A stretch of DNA of 64,000 nt from Flavobacteriales bacterium (lineage in GTDB: Bacteria > Bacteroidota > Bacteroidia > Flavobacteriales_D > Crocinitomicaceae), in NCBI GenBank assembly GCA_947475095.1, contig CANJLG010000009.1:29916-93915 (forward strand), in the 5' to 3' direction. Numbering within the stretch: position 1 is the stretch's first letter; every line of letters begins with the position of its first letter. The position numbers were made by a program, and so were the translations under genes. Below the pieces are notes generated by a model. The model made no database searches, was not told the DNA's origin, and saw only the letters and a list, made by a program, of their open reading frames with translations. This document shows, in pieces, positions 7,568 to 16,089 of the stretch.

Positions 7568-8580
7568 TGGACATGGTTATCAAGGCAACTAACTTTAATG
7601 CTCCTGTAATTTTTTTGAAGAGAGAAATGTCTCAGATTAGGAAGCAGTTCTACACTGCAGGAGATATAATAATTTCTCCTGACGAGGGAAATTACCTGAA
7701 TAGAAGTGATCAGAAAATAATGCGTCAAGACGTAATGGGATCTATATTAATCATCAACGAAATGTTAAGAGAGAATCCGCCAAAAGAGCTTGAAAACATT
7801 CCTTTATATGTTTCGAATGGCGCTTTTGTTGAAAATACCGAAAAGCATCTAAATCGAATTGTCAATGTGTATAAATCTATTGAGAAAGGATCAAGTCAAG
7901 AGGAAATTACACGGAGCATATATAGGGCAAGTCCACCATTAATTGCATTGGAAACATTGACCAATTCGACCATGAGTTTCATTGCTCAATATACTGGTAT
8001 AAAAGGGAATAATGCAACTTTTGGCAATACCTCAATGTCATCTATTCATGCACTTCAAGAGGCAAGTATTGCCTTACAAACCGCTCCTTTGGTAATTGTA
8101 AATAGCTCCAATTGTGGTGGTGATTATTCGTATTTAACCAATTCTTCCGTATTGGGATATGAAGAAAAGTGGAAAGATAGTACTGGTGTCGCCTGCTTAT
8201 TATTAGGAAGCCAGCAAAATGATAATAGAACGTCATTAGCACGAATAACTTTAGTGAAAAATGGTTTCAATGTTCCAAATATAGAATCGAAAGGCATCGA
8301 AAGAACATGGTCTGAATTAATGCCTGATTTCAATGCCAATGTACTAATTTGCTCAGGAGCGTATTCTGAAAATGAGAATCAACTTGATATAGATTATTGC
8401 AAAAAAGTGAATGCCAATGTTTACTCGCATTTCGATGCATATGGAAATATGGGACCGTCAAACATCTTCTTTGGAATCATTAAGGCAATTGAATTAATTC
8501 AAGAAGGATCTGCTATTATTGATATAGTTGATAGAGATGTTTTCGGTAGAGAATCAATAATTCGAGTTGAAAAATGTTAA
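7567..8580 (+). CDS. Ketosynthase-like protein lacking catalytic residues (chain-length-factor-like)
   Basis: A 337-residue thiolase-fold protein. Where condensing enzymes have the nucleophile (TACASGTHA type), this one reads NTSMSSIHA, so the Cys is replaced by Ser156. The second half has no HGTGT box, and the usual GHxxGAAG reads GNMGPSN, so the active-site His residues are also absent. It overlaps by seven bases with an intact ketosynthase. Type II polyketide and aryl-polyene systems pair an active ketosynthase with an inactive chain-length factor, so a heterodimer partner is the likely role. It is shorter than a standard KAS, with a divergent N-terminal half. Function by analogy only. Confidence 0.75.
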   Translation: MDMVIKATNFNAPVIFLKREMSQIRKQFYTAGDIIISPDEGNYLNRSDQKIMRQDVMGSILIINEMLRENPPKELENIPLYVSNGAFVENTEKHLNRIVNVYKSIEKGSSQEEITRSIYRASPPLIALETLTNSTMSFIAQYTGIKGNNATFGNTSMSSIHALQEASIALQTAPLVIVNSSNCGGDYSYLTNSSVLGYEEKWKDSTGVACLLLGSQQNDNRTSLARITLVKNGFNVPNIESKGIERTWSELMPDFNANVLICSGAYSENENQLDIDYCKKVNANVYSHFDAYGNMGPSNIFFGIIKAIELIQEGSAIIDIVDRDVFGRESIIRVEKC

Positions 8581-9857
8581 AGAAGAAAGTTTACATATTA
8601 GACTATGAAATGATTAGTCCGATTGCTGTTGGCGTGGAGCAACTTGCCGAGAGCATTAGGTCGAACTACAGCGCAGAAAAGCAAATTGAGAGAATCGCTA
8701 CTGAAGGGTGTGTTTTTAGAAAAGCAGCGGAAGTCACAGAAGACCTCACGAAATATTATGAAAATGAATCAAAGGGATTAAAGAAAGCCTTTTCCGGAGA
8801 TCGAAAGCTTGAATTAATGGCTGCTTGTTATGGAAAAGCGGCAAGCCGACTTGAAGAATTAATTGGAATGTTGAATCCTTCGAAAACAGGTGTTATTGTT
8901 GGAGTTGGTGCAGATGTAACTCCTTTTGAGTTGTTTGAAGATGACTTAAGAGAGTATATAAATCAAGGTTATAACCCTCTTTTCGAGTTGTATTCAGAAA
9001 TCAATGACAATGGAATGCGTGTAAATGTTATTAGTAATCCTTATGATATTTACGCATTATATTTAGCGAATAAATTTAAGGCGGGGGCATTTCAAAAATC
9101 GGTTTTAACCGCTTGTGTTTCATCAACTCAAGCCATTGCCTTAGGATATGATGCCATTGCTAAAGGAGACGCTGAGCTTGTCATCGTTGGCGGAACAGAT
9201 TCGCTCATTAATTTACTAGCGATTATCTCTTTTGGAAAACTTGGTGTAATTCCAGAATCAAAAAATGAAATTAGTTGCAAGCCATTTGATGTAAATCGAA
9301 ATGGTGCTTTAGCTGGGGAGTGCGCTGGTTTCGCAATACTAGCTTCTGAAGATTTTGTTGCGAAAAATAACATGTCGCCAATTGCAGAATTATTGGGTTA
9401 CGGAAATACCTTAGACGCGTATAAAATTACGGCACCTGATCCAAATGGGTACTCGATGACAAAAGCGATAAAAGACGCTATGGACAACTCGAATCTGACA
9501 GCTGATATGCTCGATTATATTAATGCGCATGGAACAGGAACTAAGCATAATGATCAATTAGAATTATCTTGCTACGAAAGTGCTTTGGGTGAAATCGCAA
9601 AAACAATTCCTATATCGTCAACTAAAGATAGGCACGGACACGCAATTGCAGCAGCCGGAATTCAGGAGCTTTGTGTTGTCTTGGAATCAATGAAGCATAA
9701 TTTAATTCCTGGAAATAGGAATTTAATAAACTCTTGTGATTTAAGCTTTAATTTGCTCACGAAGAATACAACTAAGAAAATTGAATATGCGCTAACGAGC
9801 AATTTTGCTTTTGGCGGAATTAATACGGTATTGGCTGTTAAAAATTTACGTAAATGA
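8574..9857 (+). CDS. Beta-ketoacyl synthase (FabF/KAS II-like), intact
   Basis: A 427-residue decarboxylating condensing enzyme that extends an acyl thioester with malonyl-ACP. The Cys-His-His triad is visible: Cys181 in TACVSSTQA, His319 in NAHGTGTKHND, and His356 in the KDRHGHAIAAAG segment. The C-terminus NFAFGGINTVL is the standard KAS ending. It overlaps the inactive partner upstream by seven bases and the SDR gene downstream by four (ATGA). The N-terminal 100 residues diverge from housekeeping FabF, as expected for a pathway-specific enzyme. Confidence 0.92.
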   Translation: MLKKKVYILDYEMISPIAVGVEQLAESIRSNYSAEKQIERIATEGCVFRKAAEVTEDLTKYYENESKGLKKAFSGDRKLELMAACYGKAASRLEELIGMLNPSKTGVIVGVGADVTPFELFEDDLREYINQGYNPLFELYSEINDNGMRVNVISNPYDIYALYLANKFKAGAFQKSVLTACVSSTQAIALGYDAIAKGDAELVIVGGTDSLINLLAIISFGKLGVIPESKNEISCKPFDVNRNGALAGECAGFAILASEDFVAKNNMSPIAELLGYGNTLDAYKITAPDPNGYSMTKAIKDAMDNSNLTADMLDYINAHGTGTKHNDQLELSCYESALGEIAKTIPISSTKDRHGHAIAAAGIQELCVVLESMKHNLIPGNRNLINSCDLSFNLLTKNTTKKIEYALTSNFAFGGINTVLAVKNLRK

Positions 9858-10609
9858 ACCTAGATTTAAAAGATAAAGTAGTATTGATTACCGGAGGAAC
9901 CGGCGGTATTGGTGGTCAAGTAGTTGCTGATTACCTTGCTGAAGGAGCAATTGTGGCTTGTCTTATTCGGAATGAAAAAAAAATGGAAACACTTCACATT
10001 GAATTAAATAAAGCAACTATTTCTACTGATAAGCTTCATTCTTTCGAGTGCGATTTACTTGATTTTGACGATGTAAAAAGAGCCACCCTTGAGGTGGTTA
10101 ATAAACTCAAGAACATTCATATATTAATCAATTGCGCTGGGTTCGCAGATGAATTTCCTTTTGCTATGCTGGATCGTGAAAAAATTGACATGATGATAGA
10201 CCTTAACTTAAAAAGTCCAATCTATTTGTCACATGCCGTTCTTAAAACAATGTATAAACAAAAAGAAGGGTGCATTATAAATGTCTCATCTGTTTCTTCC
10301 ATTAAAAAGGGTAGGGGGATTACAGTTTATGCAGCAGCTAAAGCAGGACTTGAAACATTTACCAGAACATTAGCCATTGAAGTTGGGAGAAAGAATATCC
10401 GTGTAAACTGTATTCGTCCCGGTGTTATTTTAACTTTAATGAGCGGTCCCCTTTTGGATAGGTCTAGAGAACTTATTGAAGGAAATACCGCATTATGCAG
10501 GCCAGGAGAACCTAGTGAAATTTCTGCTGCAATATTATTTATGTCATCAAACAAAACAGCATCTTATATGACTGGTGAGACCATCACTATTGATGGAGGA
10601 ATGTATTAA
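9854..10609 (+). CDS. SDR-family 3-oxoacyl-ACP reductase (FabG-like)
   Basis: A classical short-chain dehydrogenase of 251 residues that would reduce the 3-ketoacyl thioester with NAD(P)H. Visible motifs: TGGTGGIGG cofactor loop (residues 14-22), NCAG, the Ser145/Ser146 region, Tyr159 and Lys163 in YAAAK, and the C-terminal GETITIDGGMY. Between ketosynthase and carrier protein it completes a condense-reduce-dehydrate set with the FabZ-like gene. Other SDR activities cannot be excluded from sequence. Confidence 0.88.
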   Translation: MNLDLKDKVVLITGGTGGIGGQVVADYLAEGAIVACLIRNEKKMETLHIELNKATISTDKLHSFECDLLDFDDVKRATLEVVNKLKNIHILINCAGFADEFPFAMLDREKIDMMIDLNLKSPIYLSHAVLKTMYKQKEGCIINVSSVSSIKKGRGITVYAAAKAGLETFTRTLAIEVGRKNIRVNCIRPGVILTLMSGPLLDRSRELIEGNTALCRPGEPSEISAAILFMSSNKTASYMTGETITIDGGMY

Positions 10610-10618
10610 AATATAATT

Positions 10619-11014
10619 ATGGAAATGAACGAGATTTTTGAAAATGTATGTGTTATAATCGAGAATTCAACTGGAAAACCTAAAGATTCGATAAAAATGG
10701 AAGATACACTCTTCGAAGAGTTGGGAGTGGATTCAATTGATTTGGTCGATATTTTATTCGAATTGGAAACACTTTATAATGTCGAATTGAAAGTGAGTGA
10801 TATCGAGCAGAGAATTAGAGAGGAGCTTGGAGATGTGCCATACGAAATTGATGGAATTATTACCTCTGAAGGGCTTGAAGCAATTCGAAAGCACATGACT
10901 GAAGTTGATCCAGCATCAATTAAGGAAGGACTTACCGTTAATCGCTTGATCCAGCTTTTTTCCGTGCATTCCTTATGTAAAATTGTTCATTATCGAATTT
11001 CAAATCTTGATTAG
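10619..11014 (+). CDS. Acyl carrier protein with C-terminal extension
   Basis: Residues about 1-75 form an ACP domain with the phosphopantetheine site at Ser39 in ELGVDSIDLVDILFELE. At 131 residues it is half again as long as a standard ACP. The extra region has a pattern (YEIDGIITSEGLEAIRKHM...DPASIKEGL...LIQLFSVHSL) that looks folded, and may dock partner enzymes. A second ATG two codons in is an alternative start. A 4'-phosphopantetheinyl transferase is not seen in the window, so the cell's general one would have to act. Confidence 0.88.
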   Translation: MEMNEIFENVCVIIENSTGKPKDSIKMEDTLFEELGVDSIDLVDILFELETLYNVELKVSDIEQRIREELGDVPYEIDGIITSEGLEAIRKHMTEVDPASIKEGLTVNRLIQLFSVHSLCKIVHYRISNLD

Positions 11015-11017
11015 ACA

Positions 11018-12148
11018 ATGAGATTCTATCGAATTCTAAACGATGAATTACTGCATTCCTTTGGGGATAAAATTGGCGATGTACCAGTTTGTGGTAAGCG
11101 ACTTATTGATTGTCAAAATGAAAGTGTTCTTGCCCTTGGTGCTGAAATCATTGATGTGGTCAGCACTGAAAAAATTAATGAGACAGTTGCTCATTTTGTA
11201 TTCCATGAGCATGTTTTTTTCACTTCTGAATTTTTAAAGGAATGTTTGGCTCTTGGATCATCAAAGCAGAAGAATCTTCAATTCTGTCTGAATCGAAATA
11301 CTTTCAATGAACGTTATGTGCTTCCTTGCAAACAAGACACAGAAGAATATCATGTCTTAGAATTTTATTATTATCAAGGAGAAGGTCAGCTAGAATTTAT
11401 CCCAGTTGAACAGGAATTATTTGAACATGTTACAGTGATGCCATCTCAAATTATCCGAGACAAACTCTTTCACATGGATCAATGTGACGTTTTTGCGTGT
11501 AATGTTATATCACCTTTTCATCTCTTGTTTATTAATCTGGCGATGAATTTGAAACGTACCATTCCTTTGCAAAAGAAAGTGCCTAAATTCTTAAGGAAAC
11601 GCTTCGGTCAGACAGGAGGTAGTTGGTTTTACCGAGGATTGAAACGGATGAATAAAATTGGAAAGAATTGTAAAATTCATCCCACCGCTTTGATTGAAGG
11701 ATCTGTTATTGGTGATAATGTTACCATTGGAGCAAATTCAATTGTTCGTTTATCCACAGTAGGTAACCTTTGTTCTATATCTGATAATGTAACAGTAATC
11801 AACTCCATTTTAGGAGATAAAACATATATCGCTAATAGTAATTACATTAATAGTTGCTTGACCTTTAATGAGGTATTCCTTATTCATGGACCCTATCAAA
11901 TTTCAGTGTTTGGAGAAAATTCTGCTTGTTTTGCAGTAATCAATTGCGATATCAGACTTGATCAAAAAAACATAAAAATACCGACATCTCAAGGTGTATT
12001 AGATTCCAATCAGGAATTTTTAGGTGTCGCATATGGTCATCGCTCTAAAACAGGAGGTGGAAATATTATTGCTGCCGGCAGAATTGTACCAAATGATTTA
12101 CACATCACTCCTCCTGATAACATAATACTTAGCTTCAAGGATTTATGA
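11018..12148 (+). CDS. Protein with C-terminal left-handed beta-helix, uncertain function
   Basis: 376 residues. Residues about 215-275 show hexapeptide repeats (IHPTALIEGSVIGDNVTIGANSIV and following), the left-handed beta-helix of acyltransferases and nucleotidyltransferase-like proteins. The region after it (ENSACFAVINCD...GVAYGHRSKTGGGNIIAAGRIVPND) resembles the end of such folds. The N-terminal 200 residues match nothing I recognise. Starting three bases after the ACP stop, it may be an ACP-dependent acyltransferase, but the catalytic His is not obvious. It shares the usual four-base ATGA overlap with the next gene. Confidence 0.6.
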   Translation: MRFYRILNDELLHSFGDKIGDVPVCGKRLIDCQNESVLALGAEIIDVVSTEKINETVAHFVFHEHVFFTSEFLKECLALGSSKQKNLQFCLNRNTFNERYVLPCKQDTEEYHVLEFYYYQGEGQLEFIPVEQELFEHVTVMPSQIIRDKLFHMDQCDVFACNVISPFHLLFINLAMNLKRTIPLQKKVPKFLRKRFGQTGGSWFYRGLKRMNKIGKNCKIHPTALIEGSVIGDNVTIGANSIVRLSTVGNLCSISDNVTVINSILGDKTYIANSNYINSCLTFNEVFLIHGPYQISVFGENSACFAVINCDIRLDQKNIKIPTSQGVLDSNQEFLGVAYGHRSKTGGGNIIAAGRIVPNDLHITPPDNIILSFKDL

Positions 12149-13230
12149 GGATATCAATCATTGGAGCATACGGGTACACGGGGCGTCTAATTTGCGCTGA
12201 ACTAGAAAATGCAGGGATTCCTTTTTCAATTTTTGGGAGAAATGAGAAAAAAATAGAGGAGCTCAAAGAAAAATTAAAGTCAGTTTCATTAGCATTGGCC
12301 TTGGATATGCGAAAAGAGGAAGATGTTCAGCTAGTTATTGACGAATCGGATCTAATTGTAAATTGTGCCGGCCCTTTCACTGAAGAAGCACAGCTATTAA
12401 CAAGAAGTGCTGCTAAAAATGGCAAAAAATACCTTGATATAACAGGAGAATTAGGATTTGTTAGAAATTCATATGTGAACAATCATGCAGAATCCTTAAA
12501 AAATAAGGCTTGTCTAGTGCACGGTTGTGCCTTTGAGTCGCTTGTTGCTGATTTAATAATTCATTTACTTGTTAAGGGACAAACGAAAATTAAATCCATT
12601 CGCAGTTTTTATTGGTTCAATCAAAAGAAATTTTCGCCTGGAACGCGCATTACAATGAAGCTTTCAAAGTTCAGGGCACTTGAGAAAATCTCGGATGGAG
12701 CTTGGTCAATTGGCAACATTTTCAGCGATCAATTAAAGGTTCATTGGTCTAATTCTTTGGATACTCATTTCAAAGCAGTGCCGTATCCACTTCCGGAAAT
12801 AGCGTATGCTTATTGGAATTATGAACCAAAAAAAGCAGAAAGTTTTATTCTTCTCACAGAAGATGAAGTAATGTTTGTAGGGGGATCCAAGCAAAGTGAT
12901 GAACCTGCAATAGACGCACTTGATAAGTTAAGGGAGTTTAAACCATCAGGGCCTACAAAGGAAGAATTGAACGCTCAAAGAAGCATTTTAGCGATTGAAA
13001 TAATTGAAGAAAACGGAACTGTATCCTCTGCAGTAGTAAACGCAAGGAACATGTACCAAACTACAGCCATAGCAATTCGACTATGCGTTGAGGAATTAAT
13101 CCAAAATCCAGCTAAATTTTCAGGTGTGATTAGTCCCGCTCAAATTTTCGATGGGAAAGAAGAACAAACATTGAAAGCGCTAAATGTCGAATATGAAATT
13201 GAAAATAAATTGATCATTTATGATGTATAG
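12145..13230 (+). CDS. Saccharopine dehydrogenase / trans-acting enoyl reductase-like oxidoreductase
   Basis: A 361-residue Rossmann-fold protein. The N-terminal GAYGYTGRLICAEL (residues about 7-20) is the NAD(P)-binding loop of the saccharopine-dehydrogenase-like family, with VNCAGPFTEEA and YLDITGELGFV as further family signatures. Trans-acting enoyl reductases of lipid and polyketide synthesis belong to this family. Here, between carrier-protein and desaturase genes, enoyl-thioester reduction is a reasonable role, but true lysine metabolism is not supported by context. It overlaps the next gene by 11 bases. Confidence 0.72.
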   Translation: MRISIIGAYGYTGRLICAELENAGIPFSIFGRNEKKIEELKEKLKSVSLALALDMRKEEDVQLVIDESDLIVNCAGPFTEEAQLLTRSAAKNGKKYLDITGELGFVRNSYVNNHAESLKNKACLVHGCAFESLVADLIIHLLVKGQTKIKSIRSFYWFNQKKFSPGTRITMKLSKFRALEKISDGAWSIGNIFSDQLKVHWSNSLDTHFKAVPYPLPEIAYAYWNYEPKKAESFILLTEDEVMFVGGSKQSDEPAIDALDKLREFKPSGPTKEELNAQRSILAIEIIEENGTVSSAVVNARNMYQTTAIAIRLCVEELIQNPAKFSGVISPAQIFDGKEEQTLKALNVEYEIENKLIIYDV

Positions 13231-13993
13231 GTTACTACTTCACATATTTCCCGTGATTCAACTCGTTTCCTTTATTTCAGGACTTCTGTTGTTGGATTCA
13301 CATGTTTACTATGCAATCACATTGTTCTTTTTATCGGCCTTATTTCTTAATTTTTCTTTACACATTACGATCCATCATTTTGTACATTTTAGGTTTAAAT
13401 CAAATATCGTAAACCTCTGTATTGAATGCATTTATTCTATTTTTTTGGCGCTTCCTTTTAGTTTTTATAGAATGCAACATTTTAATCATCACCGTTATGA
13501 TAATCGAATTGGAGATATGACCTCCACCTGGAAAAACAAGAATGGAACTTTTGTGGCTAGATCATTTTTTAACTATTCATTCTTTTGGTTTTTAAAGGGC
13601 TCAACGAAAATCGCTGTTGAAAGAGCATTGAAAGATGGGGATTTAAACAATAAGGAGCACCGAAAAATCCAATTTCAGTTCCTAATTATCCTGGGCATGT
13701 ATTTTTTTCTAATTCTACTTAATCCATGGTTTGGGCTTGCATATGTAAGCATGTTCTATATAGGTTGGAGTTTAATTGCCATGACGAATTACGGTCAGCA
13801 TCTTCCACTAGAGTATGACTCAACTGCGGCTTATTCATATCACAATTCAATGTACAATTTCCTGTTTTTTAAAAATGGACTTCATCTGGAACATCATCTT
13901 GACCCGCACCTGAATTATCCTGAACTAACATCCAAGAATCAATCGAATATAAAGTGGCCTCATCTGATTATGGCCTTTATTAGAAAAAAATGA
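13220..13993 (+). CDS. Membrane fatty acid desaturase/hydroxylase family protein
   Basis: A 257-residue integral membrane di-iron oxygenase-type protein. It has three histidine boxes: His48-x3-His52-His53 (HITIHH), HFNHH at residues 87-91, and HLEHH at 222-226. About four hydrophobic segments surround them. Such enzymes introduce double bonds or hydroxyl groups into lipids or carotenoids with O2. The start is one of two consecutive ATGs inside the end of the preceding gene, and the stop overlaps the exporter start (ATGA). It may tailor the acyl chain of the locus product. Confidence 0.85.
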   Translation: MMYRLLLHIFPVIQLVSFISGLLLLDSHVYYAITLFFLSALFLNFSLHITIHHFVHFRFKSNIVNLCIECIYSIFLALPFSFYRMQHFNHHRYDNRIGDMTSTWKNKNGTFVARSFFNYSFFWFLKGSTKIAVERALKDGDLNNKEHRKIQFQFLIILGMYFFLILLNPWFGLAYVSMFYIGWSLIAMTNYGQHLPLEYDSTAAYSYHNSMYNFLFFKNGLHLEHHLDPHLNYPELTSKNQSNIKWPHLIMAFIRKK

Positions 13994-16089
13994 AAGGTAT
14001 AATCGACATATTGGTTCGTAAAAAACTACTCTTTTTCATCATTGGAATGTTGAGCGTTATTGGAACCTTGTGCGTATTGCCATTTCCAAAATTTACCGGT
14101 AATTTGGACGGCTTCTCGCTCGAGGACAATAATACATTTAAAAAAGCGAAAGAACTGGATATGCTTTTTGGTGGTAAGGAAAAAGTTTATTTAGTAGTTA
14201 CTCCAAATTCCGACAGCCTTGAAGTAGTTCTAAATTCAATCGATTCGATTTCGCTGAATTTAAAAAACAAGTTTGCCGATGCCGAAATCTCTTCACCAAA
14301 ATCATTTTATAGTAAAATGATCAGGCACTGGAAAACAAAAGATAATAAATTCTCTTCATTTCTAAAGGAGGCTAGTGAGGTGCCATTGCTACAACAATTA
14401 ATTGCTCGCGATAAATCCTCCTTTTTGATCATTTTGTCCCTTGACCATCATGATGAATCAACGGCAAATGAAATCAATAAAGTGATCAACAAGAAATACC
14501 AAGGAATCAATACCATTGGGGCAATGAGTACTGTTCATTTGGAAGCAGACATTAAAAAACATGTCGAAAAAGATGTGGTGCTAATTTCAGTGCTTATCCT
14601 GGTGTTTTTCCTTGGATTTATTATGCTGATTTTTAGGGATTTTTTGGCGGTGGTGTTCACCTTCGTCAATATAATGATTTCTCTATGCGCTGCCTTCGTT
14701 TTATTTTATATCCTCGGTTATAAAATCAATATTATTTCAATTTTGGTTATTCCTATCACATTGATATTGTCTATGTCCGACTCCCTACACTTGTTGGTAG
14801 GGTATATTAAAAATAAAAATATTGTAAATAAAGAACAACGGCTGAGCAAGGTTATCGATCAATATATTATTCCTTCGTTTTTCTCATCTGCTACAACTGC
14901 AGCGGCTTTCTTTTCTTTCTATCTGTTCAATGACTCTCAATATATCAGGGAATTTGGTTTGATAACCTCAATTGCCTTGATGATTGAGTTTTTTCTAACT
15001 TTTGCAATCGCACCGTTTCTTTTGTACAAATTCAATTTTCAACGCTTATACGAAAAGCAACTCAATCAAATTTCTGTCTTCTTCTTTAGAACGAAGAATA
15101 TTTTTTCTCTAGGCTTTCTCTTATTGATATTAATTTCAATACCCTTAATCAATAAATTAAAATTTCATACCGATTCAGGTGTATTTTTTCCACGAAATTC
15201 GGAAATTCGAAAAGTACACGATTCGCTTATTAAAAATTATCATTCTTTCATTGACTTAACCGTCTATGTTAGTCTTAAGAAGGATGTGAATAATCAATCA
15301 GGAAATGATTCTCTATTTGACATTACTAAGAAACTGACGCAACGATTTGAAAAACTTGATAAAGTTGTGAACGTTAATTCTGCCACAGAACAATTCATGT
15401 TTAAATCGAAAGTTGGCACACGTGTAAATTTGTTTGCGCATTTGAATGATCGAAATCCCTATTATAATGCCGATAAAAATTTGTACAAAATTCAAGTTCA
15501 ATTTAAAGAAGCACAACATATTATTGATCTTAAAAATCGTGGATTGAAACAACTATTGGCAGATTTACCAAATGATATTGAAGTGTCCTATTCAAGTAAT
15601 ATTCTTTTAATGGATGCGGTGAACGCTAGTGTAGCCTCGTCCTTGTTAAAGTCGTTATCATCCTCAGCATTTGTTATCTTTTTAATGATGCTGCTATTGT
15701 CTAGGTCGCTTAAAACTGCTTTCTATTCTCTCCTTCCGAATATTGCACCGATTGCGTTTATTGTAGTAATGTATTTTGTTTTTGGAATGCACATTAATAT
15801 TCTGACAGCAATCACTGCTGTAATTTGCCTTGGTCTTTTAGACGATGATACGGTTCACATCATTTACCGAAAACTATACCTGAAAGAACCAATGGGGGAA
15901 TTATCATTTAGTATTTTGTCATCAGCAGTTTTATTGAATATCGGTTTTCTATTGTTTATGTTCAGCAGTTTTGAACCCATCAGAGTGTTGGGGTGGGTGA
16001 GTGCAATCATTTTTACTGTCGGAGTGGTATGTGAAATGACCTTAATGCAATGGGTGATTGAACGTGTTAAAAATAAGAAGGATGTTTGA
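13990..16089 (+). CDS. MMPL/RND-family membrane transporter
   Basis: A 699-residue protein with the two-fold RND layout: TM1 (residues about 13-32), a periplasmic loop, TM2-6 (about 195-355), then TM7 (about 370-390), a second loop, and TM8-12 (about 545-690). The LLDDDTVHIIYR segment near residue 620 corresponds to the polar TM10 region of MMPL proteins. Relatives export lipids, polyenes or hopanoids across the inner membrane. It is half the size of tripartite multidrug RND pumps, and no membrane-fusion protein is nearby. It probably exports or positions the lipid-like product. Confidence 0.85.
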   Translation: MKGIIDILVRKKLLFFIIGMLSVIGTLCVLPFPKFTGNLDGFSLEDNNTFKKAKELDMLFGGKEKVYLVVTPNSDSLEVVLNSIDSISLNLKNKFADAEISSPKSFYSKMIRHWKTKDNKFSSFLKEASEVPLLQQLIARDKSSFLIILSLDHHDESTANEINKVINKKYQGINTIGAMSTVHLEADIKKHVEKDVVLISVLILVFFLGFIMLIFRDFLAVVFTFVNIMISLCAAFVLFYILGYKINIISILVIPITLILSMSDSLHLLVGYIKNKNIVNKEQRLSKVIDQYIIPSFFSSATTAAAFFSFYLFNDSQYIREFGLITSIALMIEFFLTFAIAPFLLYKFNFQRLYEKQLNQISVFFFRTKNIFSLGFLLLILISIPLINKLKFHTDSGVFFPRNSEIRKVHDSLIKNYHSFIDLTVYVSLKKDVNNQSGNDSLFDITKKLTQRFEKLDKVVNVNSATEQFMFKSKVGTRVNLFAHLNDRNPYYNADKNLYKIQVQFKEAQHIIDLKNRGLKQLLADLPNDIEVSYSSNILLMDAVNASVASSLLKSLSSSAFVIFLMMLLLSRSLKTAFYSLLPNIAPIAFIVVMYFVFGMHINILTAITAVICLGLLDDDTVHIIYRKLYLKEPMGELSFSILSSAVLLNIGFLLFMFSSFEPIRVLGWVSAIIFTVGVVCEMTLMQWVIERVKNKKDV

